A stretch of DNA of 64,000 nt, from positions 5,952,001 through 6,016,000 of the forward strand of contig OZ316892.1 in the NCBI GenBank assembly GCA_973895155.1. Direction: 5' to 3'. A program made the translations under genes and the position numbers. Below are positions 49,849 through 60,980 of this stretch, piece by piece. Positions within the stretch are counted from its first letter, which is position 1; every line of letters begins with the position of its first letter. Below the pieces are notes generated by a model. That model saw nothing but the letters and a program-made list of their open reading frames with translations. It had not been told where the DNA came from and did not search any database. The stretch comes from Marsupella aquatica (Eukaryota; Marchantiophyta).

Positions 49849-52800
49849 TCATGGATCCATATCATCTACAATTACTGATACCATCAAACCCTTCCTCCAT
49901 CGTGGGAAGATGGGAATGACGATGAACCATCCTCTCATAGTGTGCATCGGAACCATAATACACTGATCCACCTGGCTAGGAAATACTATAGTGTCACTAA
50001 CCTCAGTCCCGGATGGTGCTACACGAGTCGTGTCTACCCGATAGAACCCACACTCATCTTTCACCATGGTGGCTCTATGTGGAGGTGACATGATGGATTT
50101 GTGCCACCGCACCTCTAACACAGTAGTATTAAATGACCCAAAGTGAACGTCTAAAATATCCAATACAGTGCCACAATAGGGAATCTCAACATCACCTGGG
50201 TCTGTCAACATGAACACTCCTGAGTTACATGTACTCTTCTTCATGTGATCTGTCCTCCAAGTGCGAAAGTGGTGCCTTGACTCATACATGTGTGTATGGG
50301 TCGTTGCCCACAACCCTGGTCCCCTAATGATGTTCTGTACATCAATGGGAATGGATAAGGGTCCATGCTCTGCAAGGAGCCTATCCATGCGCTCCAATGC
50401 CCATACGCAAAATAATGCACACCGTCGTGGAACTATCGGTTGCTGCTCCAAGAATGCACTGCAAAAAATGTATGAATCCATGAGAATATTGCACAATCCA
50501 AAGAAGTGCTACTTGAACCCACTCTAACTTCTACACACATAGAATGTAGAACAACATCTACTGTTAGATTAACATATATAGAGAGTTGCATATATGTACC
50601 TATGCAACTCCCTCCACTGAGACATCTCTGGGCGATTTCCCAACACATAATTGTGGATATGTAGGCGAAGTATGTCGTCATGTAGTGAACGCTTTTTTGA
50701 TGCACCAATCAAACGCAACCCACCATTGTCATCATCTTGTGCCTCTTCCCAAGCTGTGGGAAATTCTATGTCCAAACTCCCTATCATCCCTCCGGAATAA
50801 AAGAGGCACTCCGACATGATATACCCCGTTGCCATACTTCCCTCTGGTCGAGCTGGTTGACGCACCATGGACTTGAGCACTTTCATGAAGCGCTCTACCC
50901 AATACATCCAACGTGCATGGATAGGACCAGCAATCGCGACCTCATCCACCAAGTGACATAGTAAATGCAATTGCATGTCAAATATGCATGGGGGAAACAC
51001 CTTCTCCACATTGCACATCACGCGAGCTGACCTCTCCCTCATCAAAGGAATCTCAGACTCCTTTATCTCCTTAGTGCATACCCACCTATGTTCCTCCTCA
51101 AAACCATCAAAGATTTTGTATATCAGATCCAAATAGGGCCATAGAAAAATGAGTTTGAAATACTTGTTGAATTACAGGGCTCCTCCAGCGGTAACAAGAA
51201 CTTGCAAGAGAGCAATGGGAGAGATTTTGGTTATCATACCTGAAAATGGAGCACATCTCATATATAGTCAGACGGAGTAAACGACGCTCCCGAGAATCAT
51301 CACAACAACACAAGATTGCTGGTAGCACATGTTGTATCAACTTGTGATAATCATGAGACTTCAACCCTATTGGGGGTATGTGATCATTCCTTGTAGTGCA
51401 CCCACAAAAACCAGCTCCGTAATGGCTAGGGAACTTCATCTCGCTTATCATCCCATTCATGTCCCTCAAAACCTCTCTTGGCAAAATCCAAGGACCAGGA
51501 GGTTTCTCCCCAGTACATGTTATCCAACAACTCTTCACTACTCCAACCCTCTCAGCATCCTCTCGGACTCCACGAGTGTCATTCGTCCCATAAATGTGCT
51601 TCACCAAGTTCTTAGCAACATTCACTTCAATGTGCATGGGGTCCAACAACCATCGAACCTGGAGTCTCTGGAAATTGAAATAACATATTGAATCAGTTGC
51701 AATCTCTAAATTAAGCATTTTATTGGTCTAATTTGCTGTAAAGGAACCATGCACTTCTATCACTTACCCTCCAATAAGGCGAGTCCCACATAGCTAAGCG
51801 TCGGTTTACTCCACAATCCTTGGGTTTCAGTAACTTTGCTTCCACCTTCTCTGCCATTTGAATTTGTCCTTCAGCTGAAGGGCCATTAGGACATGGCCGC
51901 ACTTCAGTCTCTGCCCAATGTGTTGTGTTTTGTCGCAAGTGGTCATCCATTGCCAAACGGACCCTACTGCTCTCATATGTGGTTTTGTGCAGTAGTCTTG
52001 AGTACCTCCCACGCAACTCTGGGCCACATGAAGGGCAAGCTGAAAAACCTGCCACCTTCAGGCCAGATATTGTCCCCGTACCTGCCATTTCATTGAACCA
52101 TGTTCAGACCACAAATAACCCCAACACTTGCATTGTACATGACATTGTGCAAACAATAGCCATTGGGTTGCCCAATGAATTACCTGGACCATCTGTGGTG
52201 CAATGAGTGATCATCACCCTCATATTGAAGGTCCTGCCATTGCCTGCTTCACGAGTGACATCTGTTGTCACTGCTCCAACCTCCCACAGATTATGTAGCT
52301 CTTCATAAGCTGGAGCCAAACAGATATCAGGATTCTTACGGGCCTTGGGTCCAGGAATTATAGCTAATAGAAGCACATGACCCTTCTTCATTGCCAACCA
52401 TGGAGGGATGTTCTGATTTATCAAAAGAACAGGCCAGATGGACTTAGGCTTCCGTCGTTGTTTATATGGGTTCACTCCATCGATTGCCAACCCCAAACAA
52501 ACATTTCTTGGCTCCTGGGAAAATTTGGCCAAGTGGCATCAATGTGCTTCCACGCTGGACTATCTTGGTGGTATTGCATTATCCCTGGTGGGGATTTGTT
52601 CTCCACATGCCAAGTCTGTAGTGTGGATAAGTGCTTTTGTCAGTAGAGATGCTGAAGTCGGGGAGTGATTGGGAAATAACAAAAAACCTGCCAGATCCAA
52701 TGTAACGTCGTCAATTCGACGACAATCACACTAAACGTCCTTCCACACTACGTATTATTAAAACTAACATCATGGAGGGCAACGTTTCTTACATATGATG

Positions 52801-53781
52801 TACCATGCAACGTTCGTTACTGCATCTCATACGACATAAAAACAAAAAAAATGTCAAGTGGAAAGACGTAAATTGAGATGGACGACATAAATTAATCAAT
52901 TACAACGTCATGTACGATGTTGTTTGAAAGAATGCAACGTTAAAAGTCGGACTTTCTTGTTCTCACATTGCGTTGAGGAAAACATTACCTTTTCTGCAAT
53001 CTTGTCTCCAATGGTGTCTGGTCGATACCGTGGAAGCCTACAGTGCTCCTCTGGGCAGTGAGTGTGATCCTTGTACACCCCTCTATACAAGATGCACCCA
53101 CCTGGGCACATGTGGATAGTCTCTAAAGCCAATCCAATTGAGGCTAACAACTTTTTAGCCTCCCTCACACATCCAGGGAGAGTGTTTGGTTGGGGCAAGA
53201 GTTTGTCGTGGAACAATTGGAAGAGTGCATCTGTATGGACATCCGAACCATTGAAAACTCCTTGCAAATTCAACATCAACAAAGTTGCACCCAACCTGGA
53301 TTTGCAAAACACAAACACCAGACTTTTTGCAGTTAGTCCAAGTAGCTAGATGGCATGCTTGGCACTACAACTTAGACTGCCCAATATTCACTGGATGAAA
53401 TTCCAGAGTTGTGATAATTTTAGGACAACCTTACCGTGAGGATGGAGATCCCTCAAATAGTGGTGTTCTGGCTTCAGTCTCCAACTAATCCCAATCTTCT
53501 TGATCCACTTCCATGATAGGGTGCTCGGCGTCAGGTGCATGAGGTCCAAAGTGAATGTCAACAAGGTGGGCAAAGGCATCTTCTTCAAGCATAGGGTCAT
53601 CTCCCTCATCTCCCTCATCGTCAACATCATCATCCAACTCTCCATCATATGCATCATGGTACTCCTCATCCTCATCGTCCATCTCATCATGGTCAAGGGG
53701 CCAGCGACCCTCAGCATCCTCCTCGTCTGAGAAATGTAAGGTGGCATGTACGTGAAAGGCACAGGCTGATGTAGTCATCAT
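49849..53781 (-). pseudogene. EnSpm/CACTA transposase (Tnp2 + DUF4218 + DUF4216), frameshifted
   Basis: Minus-strand exons in order. 53,781-53,485 is an acidic Asp/Glu-rich stretch. 53,318-52,989 is the Tnp2 start (KLLPQPNTLPGCVREAKKLL; HMCPGGCILYRGVYKDHTHC) with a clean donor. About 52,650-52,104 has SPAWKHIDATWPNF, then EPRNVCLGLAIDGVNPYK, NQNIPPWLAMKKGH and LLLAIIPGPKARKN. Then come 52,088-51,720 (FSACPSCGPELRGRY), 51,718-51,107 (LLDPMHIEVNVAKNL; GLKSHDYHKLIQHVLPAIL), 51,132-50,569 (DUF4218: FPPCIFDMQLHLLCHLVDEV; RWMYWVERFMKVLKSMVR) and 50,496-49,849 (DUF4216-like: SGVFMLTDPGD; KDECGFYRVDTTR). Near 52,519 the frame slips by one base between WPNF and SQEPRN, in a T/C run, so this copy looks inactive unless that is a sequence error. 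Exon joins are approximate. Confidence 0.82.
52690..52945. repeat. AACGTCGT-motif cluster 3, inside a transposase intron
   Basis: Variants GTAACGTCGTC, ATTCGACGACAAT, GCAACGTTCGTTAC and ATTACAACGTCATG fill the intron between the first two Tnp2 exons. Confidence 0.6.
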
Positions 53782-53950
53782 TGATGGGTCAGGTGTGGGA
53801 GTAATATGTACACCATCCTAGAGTTTTCAATATGCAATAACAGATCACAATTAGAGAAAGGGTTTCCGTGATAAAGCTTACAATGAAACATCAATAATGA
53901 AAAATGCAAGGGTCACCCCATAATGGATATGTCATGTACACATGTAAACA

Positions 53951-54782
53951 TCAATGCCAATCATAATCTACAAGAATCTCTTCCCCTGCTCTAATGGTGC
54001 GGGTAGCATGTGTCAAGATGTAATGCGTGCATGCTATAGGCAAACAAGGGCGACTCTGGTCATGGTTCCAACTCGTGCCACTCAGCGTTTGGCCTAAACC
54101 CTAAACGCCGAGAACCAATAGTGTTGTTGATGTAACTCACCAAGTTCCCCGTGCGAGGTGGGTAACCATCAATATGAGCATACCTAGGGTCCAACTTTAG
54201 TGACATGCCATATCGACTAAAGGTTGGGCACTGTCGGGACAAAATGCGCCATCTCGCGGCCGAATACTTGGGCCCATAGAATGGAAACAACTGAGGAAAA
54301 TCATCGGGTGCACAACCGGTAGGGACCACGATATCCACAAGAGAAAATACTCCAAGTCCTACATGAGTCCCCAATGTGGAGGGGAGGATGACCCATGGGC
54401 GGTCCCAAAGTATAATAGGCTCCCGAAGCGGGAGGTCCATAGGGAGTCCAAACTGGGCTGGGAAGGAGTCCTTTAAGATGTCCAAGGCTCTCCCTCGCAA
54501 CTATCTCGGTGCCCGGGACACCGATGCATCAAGAAAAGGGCATCGGGGCGGAACAATCCTAGGTGGACGGGACTCAATCGATCGGGGTCTAGTGGTCACC
54601 ACTACTCCCCTCTCAATAGGGTGCATCCTAAACACTCTCCTCCTCCTATGAAATACACGGTCTATCTCCCTCAATGTGGCTGGCAAATCGGATGGATGGA
54701 TGAGTGGTGCGAGTGCACGATATGCAATGTCTCTCAAGCGGTCCACAGGCAAAGATCGCACTACAATAGGAATCGGTTCCAC
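53951..54782 (-). pseudogene. SET-domain (lysine methyltransferase-like) segment in the transposon
   Basis: Read on the minus strand, an Arg-rich leader (54,782-54,501) ends at an in-frame TAG at about 54,498. The same frame continues with GTHVGLGVFSLVDIVVPTG (the SET N-terminal 'G-x-G-V/L-F' strand), YAHIDGYPPRTGNLVSYINN (the pseudoknot Asn region, usual form INHS) and GFRPNAEWHELEP. A one-base frame change near 54,060 then gives YILTHATRTIRAGEEILVDY DW, the SET C-terminal 'GEEL-x-x-DY' catalytic-Tyr motif. These motifs occur in the right order and spacing. SET domains methylate lysine with S-adenosylmethionine. The canonical NHSC is changed to NNTI. Stop and frameshift suggest decay. Whether it was once part of the transposase mRNA, or a separate gene, is open. 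Confidence 0.6.
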
Positions 54783-54877
54783 ATGTTCACCAAAACAAGT
54801 TCAGAATATGACAATCAAAAAATAATTCAAGGAAGGAGATGTTATCATAATTGCAATACCCAACAAAATTGTATTAC

Positions 54878-55486
54878 CTCTCGGGTCGGGGGGGTGTAAC
54901 AACCATGGATCCCTAAATGGCTAAGGACAGTGGTCCTCTTGTGTAAGACAACACCCTTGCATCGTCTGCAAGGGCAAGGCATCTTGCAAACTTGCCCAAT
55001 CCCCTGAAGAGCAGCCATGGCCTCTCCAAATCCATCAGCACGATGGGGGCTCCGGCCTCTACTGCCCTCGGAACGATGTCTACGTCGATGACGCCTGGAT
55101 CGGTGACGCCTAGATCGATCATACATGTCTGGTGAGTAATCTCTCTCTCGGTCCGACAGGTTGTCTCTCCCCCTATGATGATGGTCATCTCTGCGTCGGG
55201 TGTAAGTACCCCCACCATGGTCCTCATAGGATGAGTCATCCCTCCTCCTCCCTCCCTCGTCATCCCTCCTCTGCCGCTCGTCATTGCTCCTATAGCCCGA
55301 TGAAGCTGAACTCCCCCTATGCCGATGATGGTGTCTATGTCGGTGAGAACTACAGCCATGCTCATCGTCATCATCACACGAGTCATCCCTTCGCCTATCC
55401 GACTCATCATACGTCCCCCTATGATGATGATGGTATCTGTGCCGACGATGCCTGCCCCCATCATGGTCCGATGCATAGGTTGCCAT
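54878..55486 (-). CDS. Transposase first exon: RS/His-rich domain plus transposase-associated motif
   Basis: The open frame from ATG at 55,486 runs to a splice donor (GAG|GTAATAC) at 54,878, 203 codons. The N-terminal ~150 residues are extreme low complexity: Arg, His, Asp, Ser, with RRHRYHHHH, RRRDD and SRRHRSRRHRRRHRSEG. The end has CKMPCPCRRCKGVVLHKRTT then VLSHLGIHGCY, matching the transposase-associated domain ('CPC-x2-C ... H') that normally starts Tnp2 proteins. It is therefore read as exon 1 of the minus-strand transposase. The next exon could not be fixed: the region downstream enters the SET segment. The + strand open frames here are shadows. Confidence 0.6.
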
Positions 55487-55544
55487 GTCCTTTGTGATCA
55501 AATTTACAAAGGCCCCCACAACATATTAAACCCCAAGCATAAAC

Positions 55545-55914
55545 GTGTCCCGCTACGTTAACCAAACTAACGTCCATCCAAACGACGTTCTTCTCAAATT
55601 AACGTTGTTGTTTAGGTTGCGGGGAACAAGCCAAATTTAGTTTACGTAGTTACGTACGACGTACAACGTACTTAATAAGTTAACATCGTTTGGTATGCTA
55701 TAATTATGTGTAACATCGTGACTAAACCCTACACCCCTGGTTAACGTTGTGATTAGCGACGTTAAATTAGGGTAACGGCGGGTCTCCAAGGTTTGTGGGC
55801 TGCGGCTGTTTTCCTTTAACAAAACATCGGGAAGTGACTCGAATGTGACTCACATTCAACATTCAACACTTCCCCTCGCCCCCTCTTGACCTCCTATCTT
55901 AACAGTGAGTGACT
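55545..55914. promoter_or_regulatory. Divergent promoter with AACGTCGT-motif cluster 4
   Basis: Between the two divergent transposon genes (starts at 55,486 - and 55,915 +) lies ~430 bases. Its first 245 bases carry motif variants such as AACGTCCATCC, AAACGACGTTCT, TTAACGTTGTTG and TAGCGACGTTAAAT. Placement suggests self-regulation by the element's DNA-binding protein; this is inference. Confidence 0.5.
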
Positions 55915-57819
55915 ATGGCTCATCCAAGCTATCTCCCTTCCAGTGGAGATTTTGATGCAGACTTGGTGGCTATGGATGATCCAGGGGAGTTAGAAAAGGT
56001 GCGTAAAGCTATGCAATCGACACATTTGCTGATACATGCTTTCAACCAGAGTTGGAAGTTCTTGGGAGGAAAAGGAAGCAAGGAGTCTCAGTTTCTGGAG
56101 TACCTGGAAAATATAGAAGCCAATGCTCCTGCCCTCGATGATTATGTGGAAACTAAGAATGCAAGGCTCTTGGGGGAGGGTGGGGGGCCTTCGATTGATG
56201 CTCTCAACTCCTTCCCGTCCCTACTAGATGATGGGTGGGACGATCCTGCCTTCAATGGAATGCAGCCTCATTCTCAGGCACCTAGTGGGACCCCAATCAA
56301 GAGCGTGGTCAGGGTAGCACATGACAAATTCCAACCTGATCAGGATCGGGACTCTCGCAGCCCGGGTCTCGCAGGCGGAGGAGGCATCGTGATAGAACAC
56401 ACAACAACAATAGCAGCCTTGATGAGAGAAGACGGAAGGGGAAAGGGAAGGAGTATAGAGATGCAGATCCACACAGAGGGAGATGCAAGGGCAGATAGAA
56501 GAGAGAGGTACTCACCTCAGCGTGAACGTCACTCCCACAAAAAGCGACAACCTTCTCCTGTGCGACCTGTAACTATTGCTGTGAGTCGAGACAAACTCCC
56601 AACCATCACCTTGGATGCGTTTGATGCTAGGCCGGATGTTCTGGATGAGAAGGCCCTCACAAATCGAGTGCAGACGTGTTGTGCCAAGCATTGTCCTGGT
56701 TGGACAACTTGGAAGGATCTCGCCCAGAACCCAAAGAAGTTTCAGCTCCTCCTAAACAATGTACAAGCTGGGTTTAGGAACGGCCGTGAAATAGACTATA
56801 GGCACATCAGACAGAAGATCGTAGGCTACCTTGCAGATCGGAGGTTTAGATGGAGAAACAAGGTTAAAAAAATGAGATGCCCAAGGACAGAGCAATACCT
56901 GAAACTAGATGGAATGAGCGACGCCGACTTCAAGTTGATCGTGGCTGAGTTGGAAGCAGCACCTGACACCCCAATAGGCAAGCGAGTGCACATGGGGGAC
57001 AAAGCTGCTGCAGCCCGCAAATCAAATGGCCGCCTGCGTGTGACCAATTTTTGGGGCCAGGGAGGATGGCGAGGCTTCCTTGCAACCTATGTAAGTCCCC
57101 CACCCTCTTCAAAGCACAGCTTGTTCATGCTTCGGCCGCTGCGGTGAGAACATTGAATTAACGTCATTTTTCTCCTCTAACATTGCAAGTTCTCAATTTT
57201 ATGTCTACCCCCTATGTTCACCCTACCTAACGTCGTCTCTCACGATGTTACATTTAATTAACGTCCTTTGTGCATTGTTAATATGGCGGTTCCACTATAA
57301 ACAACATCTTGGACGACGTTAATTAGGAAACGTCGTTATGTACAATCATTGTAATTAACGACGGTGGTAACGACATTCTACAATTTCCTGTAGAAATGCA
57401 AGTTTGGAGCCAACGCCAAGCCAAGTGAGCAGGAGCGGCTCTATTCAAAACACTATGGCCCGGAGGCCCTATGGGCTAAGCTGGACTCTGTCCCGGAGGA
57501 CCACCCAGTGGTAAGTTACATAGTCAGGTTAGGTTCCTTCTATACTAAGTTTTGCATCCACTATTTGCAGGGAGGTAAACTGATCCCTTATGTCATGTGC
57601 AGGAGGATTGGAGTCCTCCAGAGGGGTTAGTGGCACGGCCCATTGCGAAAGATGAGGAGGCAGATCATGGAGGGGAGGAGCCTGATACGCAGGAGGAGGC
57701 CTTAGTAGACTGTGGGCAGGAGGGCAGTTTAGGTACACACGGCCGGTCATCTTCTGACCTCTCCCCTCCAATGGAGACTGATAGGGGTCATACCAACCAT
57801 AGACGACGGAGAGAGAGAA

Positions 57820-57852
<33 letters not shown>

Positions 57853-58115
57853 AGAGGGGGGGAGGGAGGGAGAGACATAGAGAGAGGAAGAGGAGCCGTG
57901 TCAAGAGGGATACCACTAGGGGACACAGTGGCACTAGAGATGTAGTCCCCAGGAGTAGAGGCAAGGGAGCTGCGGAGTTGGTGTCTGGTAGTAGTAGTTC
58001 AGACGAGGATCCACTTCGGTACGAGTTGCGGCCCCGAGGCAAACAGTCGGAGGCACCGCCACGTATTTCTGTTCACAGGTCTGGACGTGATAGGAGCCGC
58101 TCTCAGTGGCATTAG
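55915..58115 (+). CDS. Transposon accessory protein (TnpA-like, predicted DNA-binding)
   Basis: Three exons: 55,915-57,090, 57,394-57,510 and 57,603-58,115, GT-AG with phase 0, giving 601 residues. The ATG at 55,915 is used; the frame opens six bases earlier with GTG. A basic linker near residues 150-225 (RRERYSPQRERHSHKKRQPS) precedes a central region. There LDEKALTNRVQTCCAKHCPG, LNNVQAGFRNGREIDYRHIR and ADRRFRWRNKVKKMRCP give way to LRVTNFWGQGGWRGFLATY and KCKFGANAKPSEQERLYSKH YGPEALW. The 'W..KC..K..N' pattern resembles the plant transposase (Ptta/En/Spm) domain. The C-terminus is RE/RS-rich (RERKREREREEGG...), encoded by a GA microsatellite. In known CACTA elements such a protein binds subterminal repeats and aids excision. 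No disabling change seen. Confidence 0.65.
57155..57388. repeat. AACGTCGT-motif cluster 5, inside intron 1 of the accessory gene
   Basis: Variants ATTAACGTCATT, CTAACGTCGTCT, ATTAACGTCC, GGACGACGTTAAT, GAAACGTCGTTA and TTAACGACGG fill most of the 303-base intron. Confidence 0.65.
57809..57890. repeat. GA-rich microsatellite within exon 3
   Basis: Imperfect (GA)n/(GGGA)n run encoding Arg-Glu dipeptides of the accessory protein; likely length-variable. Confidence 0.85.
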
Positions 58116-58424
58116 GGTATACCATGCATGACTAGGTGGACGTCCACTTGCATTTTGTACATTTTTGGCAAAAACTTTTGACGCCACCCATTTATAGTGG
58201 CATTCCGGACTTCATATGTCTATTTTATGTGTATTCCGAGTGTATATGAACCTAAACCTAAAGCCCACCCAACTAAGGTAGCCTAGAAGGATGTTCCATA
58301 CAAGATTAATGTTTACCACAAACGGCACTCCATTCACATCTCTCCATTCTTGGTACTATTTTCAAATGTTCTCGTTAACACCATTTTTACCAAGCCTCAC
58401 ACGACTTACTACTCATACGTCCTG

Positions 58425-58665
58425 GACAGACTCATCATTAACAAAGTCACAAACTACGTAATATTAATCTGACATTAACGTCGTTTTAAATGATGTTATC
58501 TGCTGATTTGCCTGTTCAATCTGCGTCCAGAATAACATCTTTACTTACGACGTTAATATGTAACGTAGTATGTACTGACGTATGTAACGACATTTTGGAC
58601 GATGTAAACTGTAACCTTTGTTACTTCGTACAAAACGTGCCCTGATTCACGTCGAGTGTGTCGCC
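58425..58665. repeat. AACGTCGT-motif cluster 6 (right end)
   Basis: Variants CATTAACGTCGTTTT, TTACGACGTTAAT, GTAACGACATTTTGGACG and TTCACGTCGAG close to the right terminal repeat, mirroring cluster 1. Confidence 0.65.
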
Positions 58666-58740
58666 TTTCTTTAGCAGCAAGGAGACATCGGGCTTAACGC
58701 CTTCATGTAACATGTAAAAAGTCCTGATAATGTAGTTGTG

Positions 58741-58743
58741 ATG
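58741..58743. other. Target-site duplication (right), ATG
   Basis: Matches the three bases at 48,223-48,225, next to the terminal TAGTTGTG. Confidence 0.7.
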
Positions 58744-60860
58744 AGAGAGCTGTGAATTTCTAAAGATCGCTCCACCACCCAATGTCCACACTTTTTGTTT
58801 TCAAAAGTTTTTTAACGGTAGCGACATTTGGTATATCTCTCTATGACCAATGGAATATTACTTTCTTCGGTTGCTAGATTCCCAGGTATGCAACTCCCCT
58901 TTTTATAAAGCAAGTTTTTAATTCCTTATAATGGCCTTATATCCTAGAGCTCATTTTAGTCTACTAAAGTCTTGTACCTTTCAACTCAAGGAATCCAAAA
59001 ATGTAACTTAAAAAAAAACTGAACATGTTTTGATATATACAAAGTCCATCAAAACCAAATTATATGGATTTTTTTTTAATACAGGGGTGTACAGCCAAAC
59101 TAGCCAACTTTTTAGGATTTTTATTAAAAAAAATTAAATCTTTTAACAAAAACTACAACACGTATAGGAATATTTTTTAATTTCATATGGAAAAAGAAGA
59201 GAACCAAACCTTTTATATGACTTGACAAATTTGGTAATTGTGATCTAGAGCCCTCCTTTCCAAGTCTACTACTGTAGGAGGAAGTAGAGCCTTGATACAA
59301 GCTAGCGCCGCAATTGGGCCAGCAAATTTAACAAAGAACTCCATGCAATCAAATAATATGTTGGGCAATGCATAGCAAATAAAATAAGTAAATGAGGGCC
59401 AAAAAGAAGTATTGTGCAAGAATGAATCACCTTGCCACAACAATTTTCCCACACACAAAATTGGAAAAGAAAAGAAAGTTCATCTCACCTCCAAACATGC
59501 ATGTAGGAAGGTGGGAGGTGGATCAAGGGCAAGGATTCATCTTCAGTGGTCCCATGAATTTGACCCAAACCCAAGAGAAAATAATAATACCACTCCCATC
59601 CTTCCAACACTATTGAAAAGATAAGAAAATCAGGAGTAATAAACCAACAAAGAAACCTAAACAAATCAAAATTCATCTATTCTCCACATCATAATTCTCC
59701 CACCCATGCTTCATATGTATACTTTCAATGTTATTAGTTAGGTACAACCATGAGATATAGGTGTCCCAATAGGTGTATCACTTGTAATACTGGGGTAATA
59801 TCATATTATTAATATATCATGGTACAACCATACACTTATCTCCTATTTTAGTAGTATCTCCCCAAAAGGTTATAGGCCCACTGTAGGGCAGCCAATAAGC
59901 TGGGAGTAAAGGGTTTTACTATTTATGGGTTTATGTTTTCTGGACAACTTCAGAGCCGGAGTGCAAAAAACGATTGCTAAATACCCATAATCTCTTGTCC
60001 AGAAACTCTTGATCAATAACTTTTTCCAGGTCAGTTATTACATACTATGAAGGAGGTCTGGGGCAGGGGTTCTAGCCTGAACTGTGCTCCCTTAATGCTT
60101 GGAAAAGCTTCCTGCATGGCTGCCACCGTCCAGCATTTACTCACTTCAAACTATTACTGGAATTGTGAAAAAGATTGGAAAATCTTGTCCAAGAATGCAA
60201 TAGCCCTGTACCACATTTTTCCATTGTTTTATTGAATCAGATTGAACCATGTTTGTATTCTGATTATTTCTTCAATCTAAGTGAACAATGGGGACCACTC
60301 TCTAAGCCTAAGTATTCCTCAATCACCAATAGCACACAAGTACTGTGAGGGAAAGGTGAAAGAACCCTCATACCTGCTACTAACCCCAGCCAATATGTGC
60401 TATCCTATACATAATTCCCCCTGTCAAGAAAACAGACCCTGCTTGAGGACCAGCACACAATCCTAGCAATCACAAAAAAACCTCAACAGTGCATTTGACA
60501 GTTTTATTTTGTTGGCTCCTTTCAATTTTGTCTATTCCAATAGTTGATATATTTCTTTCTGACAGCTCAAGTGCCTAGGATATGTCCCTCGTGAGTTGGT
60601 TCAACTTTGGGAGGTGTGTCACCTGTGGCCTGTGACACATTTTATCTGTATCTTTACATCTTCCTAGATTTTAGGACAACCATTGCAAGTAAGCTAAAGA
60701 AAACTCTTATCTACTAAACAAGTATAGGGGTAGTAAGGGAGATGACTAATTTTGTCCAGCTTCTTGCCTTTGCATAAGTAGCCACCCAAAATCTTGGTAA
60801 CAAGTTGGCAAAAAATACACACTGTCTAGCTACATTGAACATTAGAACTTGACCCTAAAA
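58744..60860. other. Gene-free stretch, first part continuing the transposon's target repeat
   Basis: 58,744-58,880 continues the repeat seen left of the transposon. The remainder is AT-rich with no recognised gene. A second GTGTGTCACCTGTGG..TGTGACAC block occurs near 60,617-60,650. Confidence 0.4.
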
Positions 60861-60867
60861 CCACCTA

Positions 60868-60947
60868 GCTTTGGTCAGCTGGCCAGGGGGGTTAGCCTAG
60901 AACCCATAGCCCCAGATTCAATCCTCCACATGCAAGGGTTGTGGAGG

Positions 60948-60980
<33 letters not shown>

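Larger units (their letters stand above)
48226..58740. mobile_element. 10.5-kb CACTA/EnSpm-like DNA transposon
   Basis: Ends are CACAACTAGATTTTGTTGCG on the left and, reversed, CACAACTACATTATCAGGAC on the right: eight identical bases and partial identity to about 13. They are flanked by a 3-bp ATG duplication. Inside are a minus-strand Tnp2-type transposase, a plus-strand accessory protein transcribed divergently, a SET-domain segment, and repeated AACGTCGT motifs. The 3-bp duplication, Tnp2 coding and subterminal repeats define the EnSpm/CACTA superfamily. The terminal CACAACTA differs from the usual CACTA start. Coding regions carry at least two frameshifts and a stop, so the copy is probably inactive despite good ends. 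Confidence 0.85.

Noticed and set aside
53388-53762. Met/Leu-rich minus frame over the acidic transposase exon
   Set aside because: Shadow of the GAT/GAG-rich coding strand in another frame.
54913-55561. Other-frame long open readings over the His/Arg-rich exon, on both strands
   Set aside because: Low-complexity DNA leaves several frames open; only the frame with the CPC..C motif and a clean splice donor is supported.
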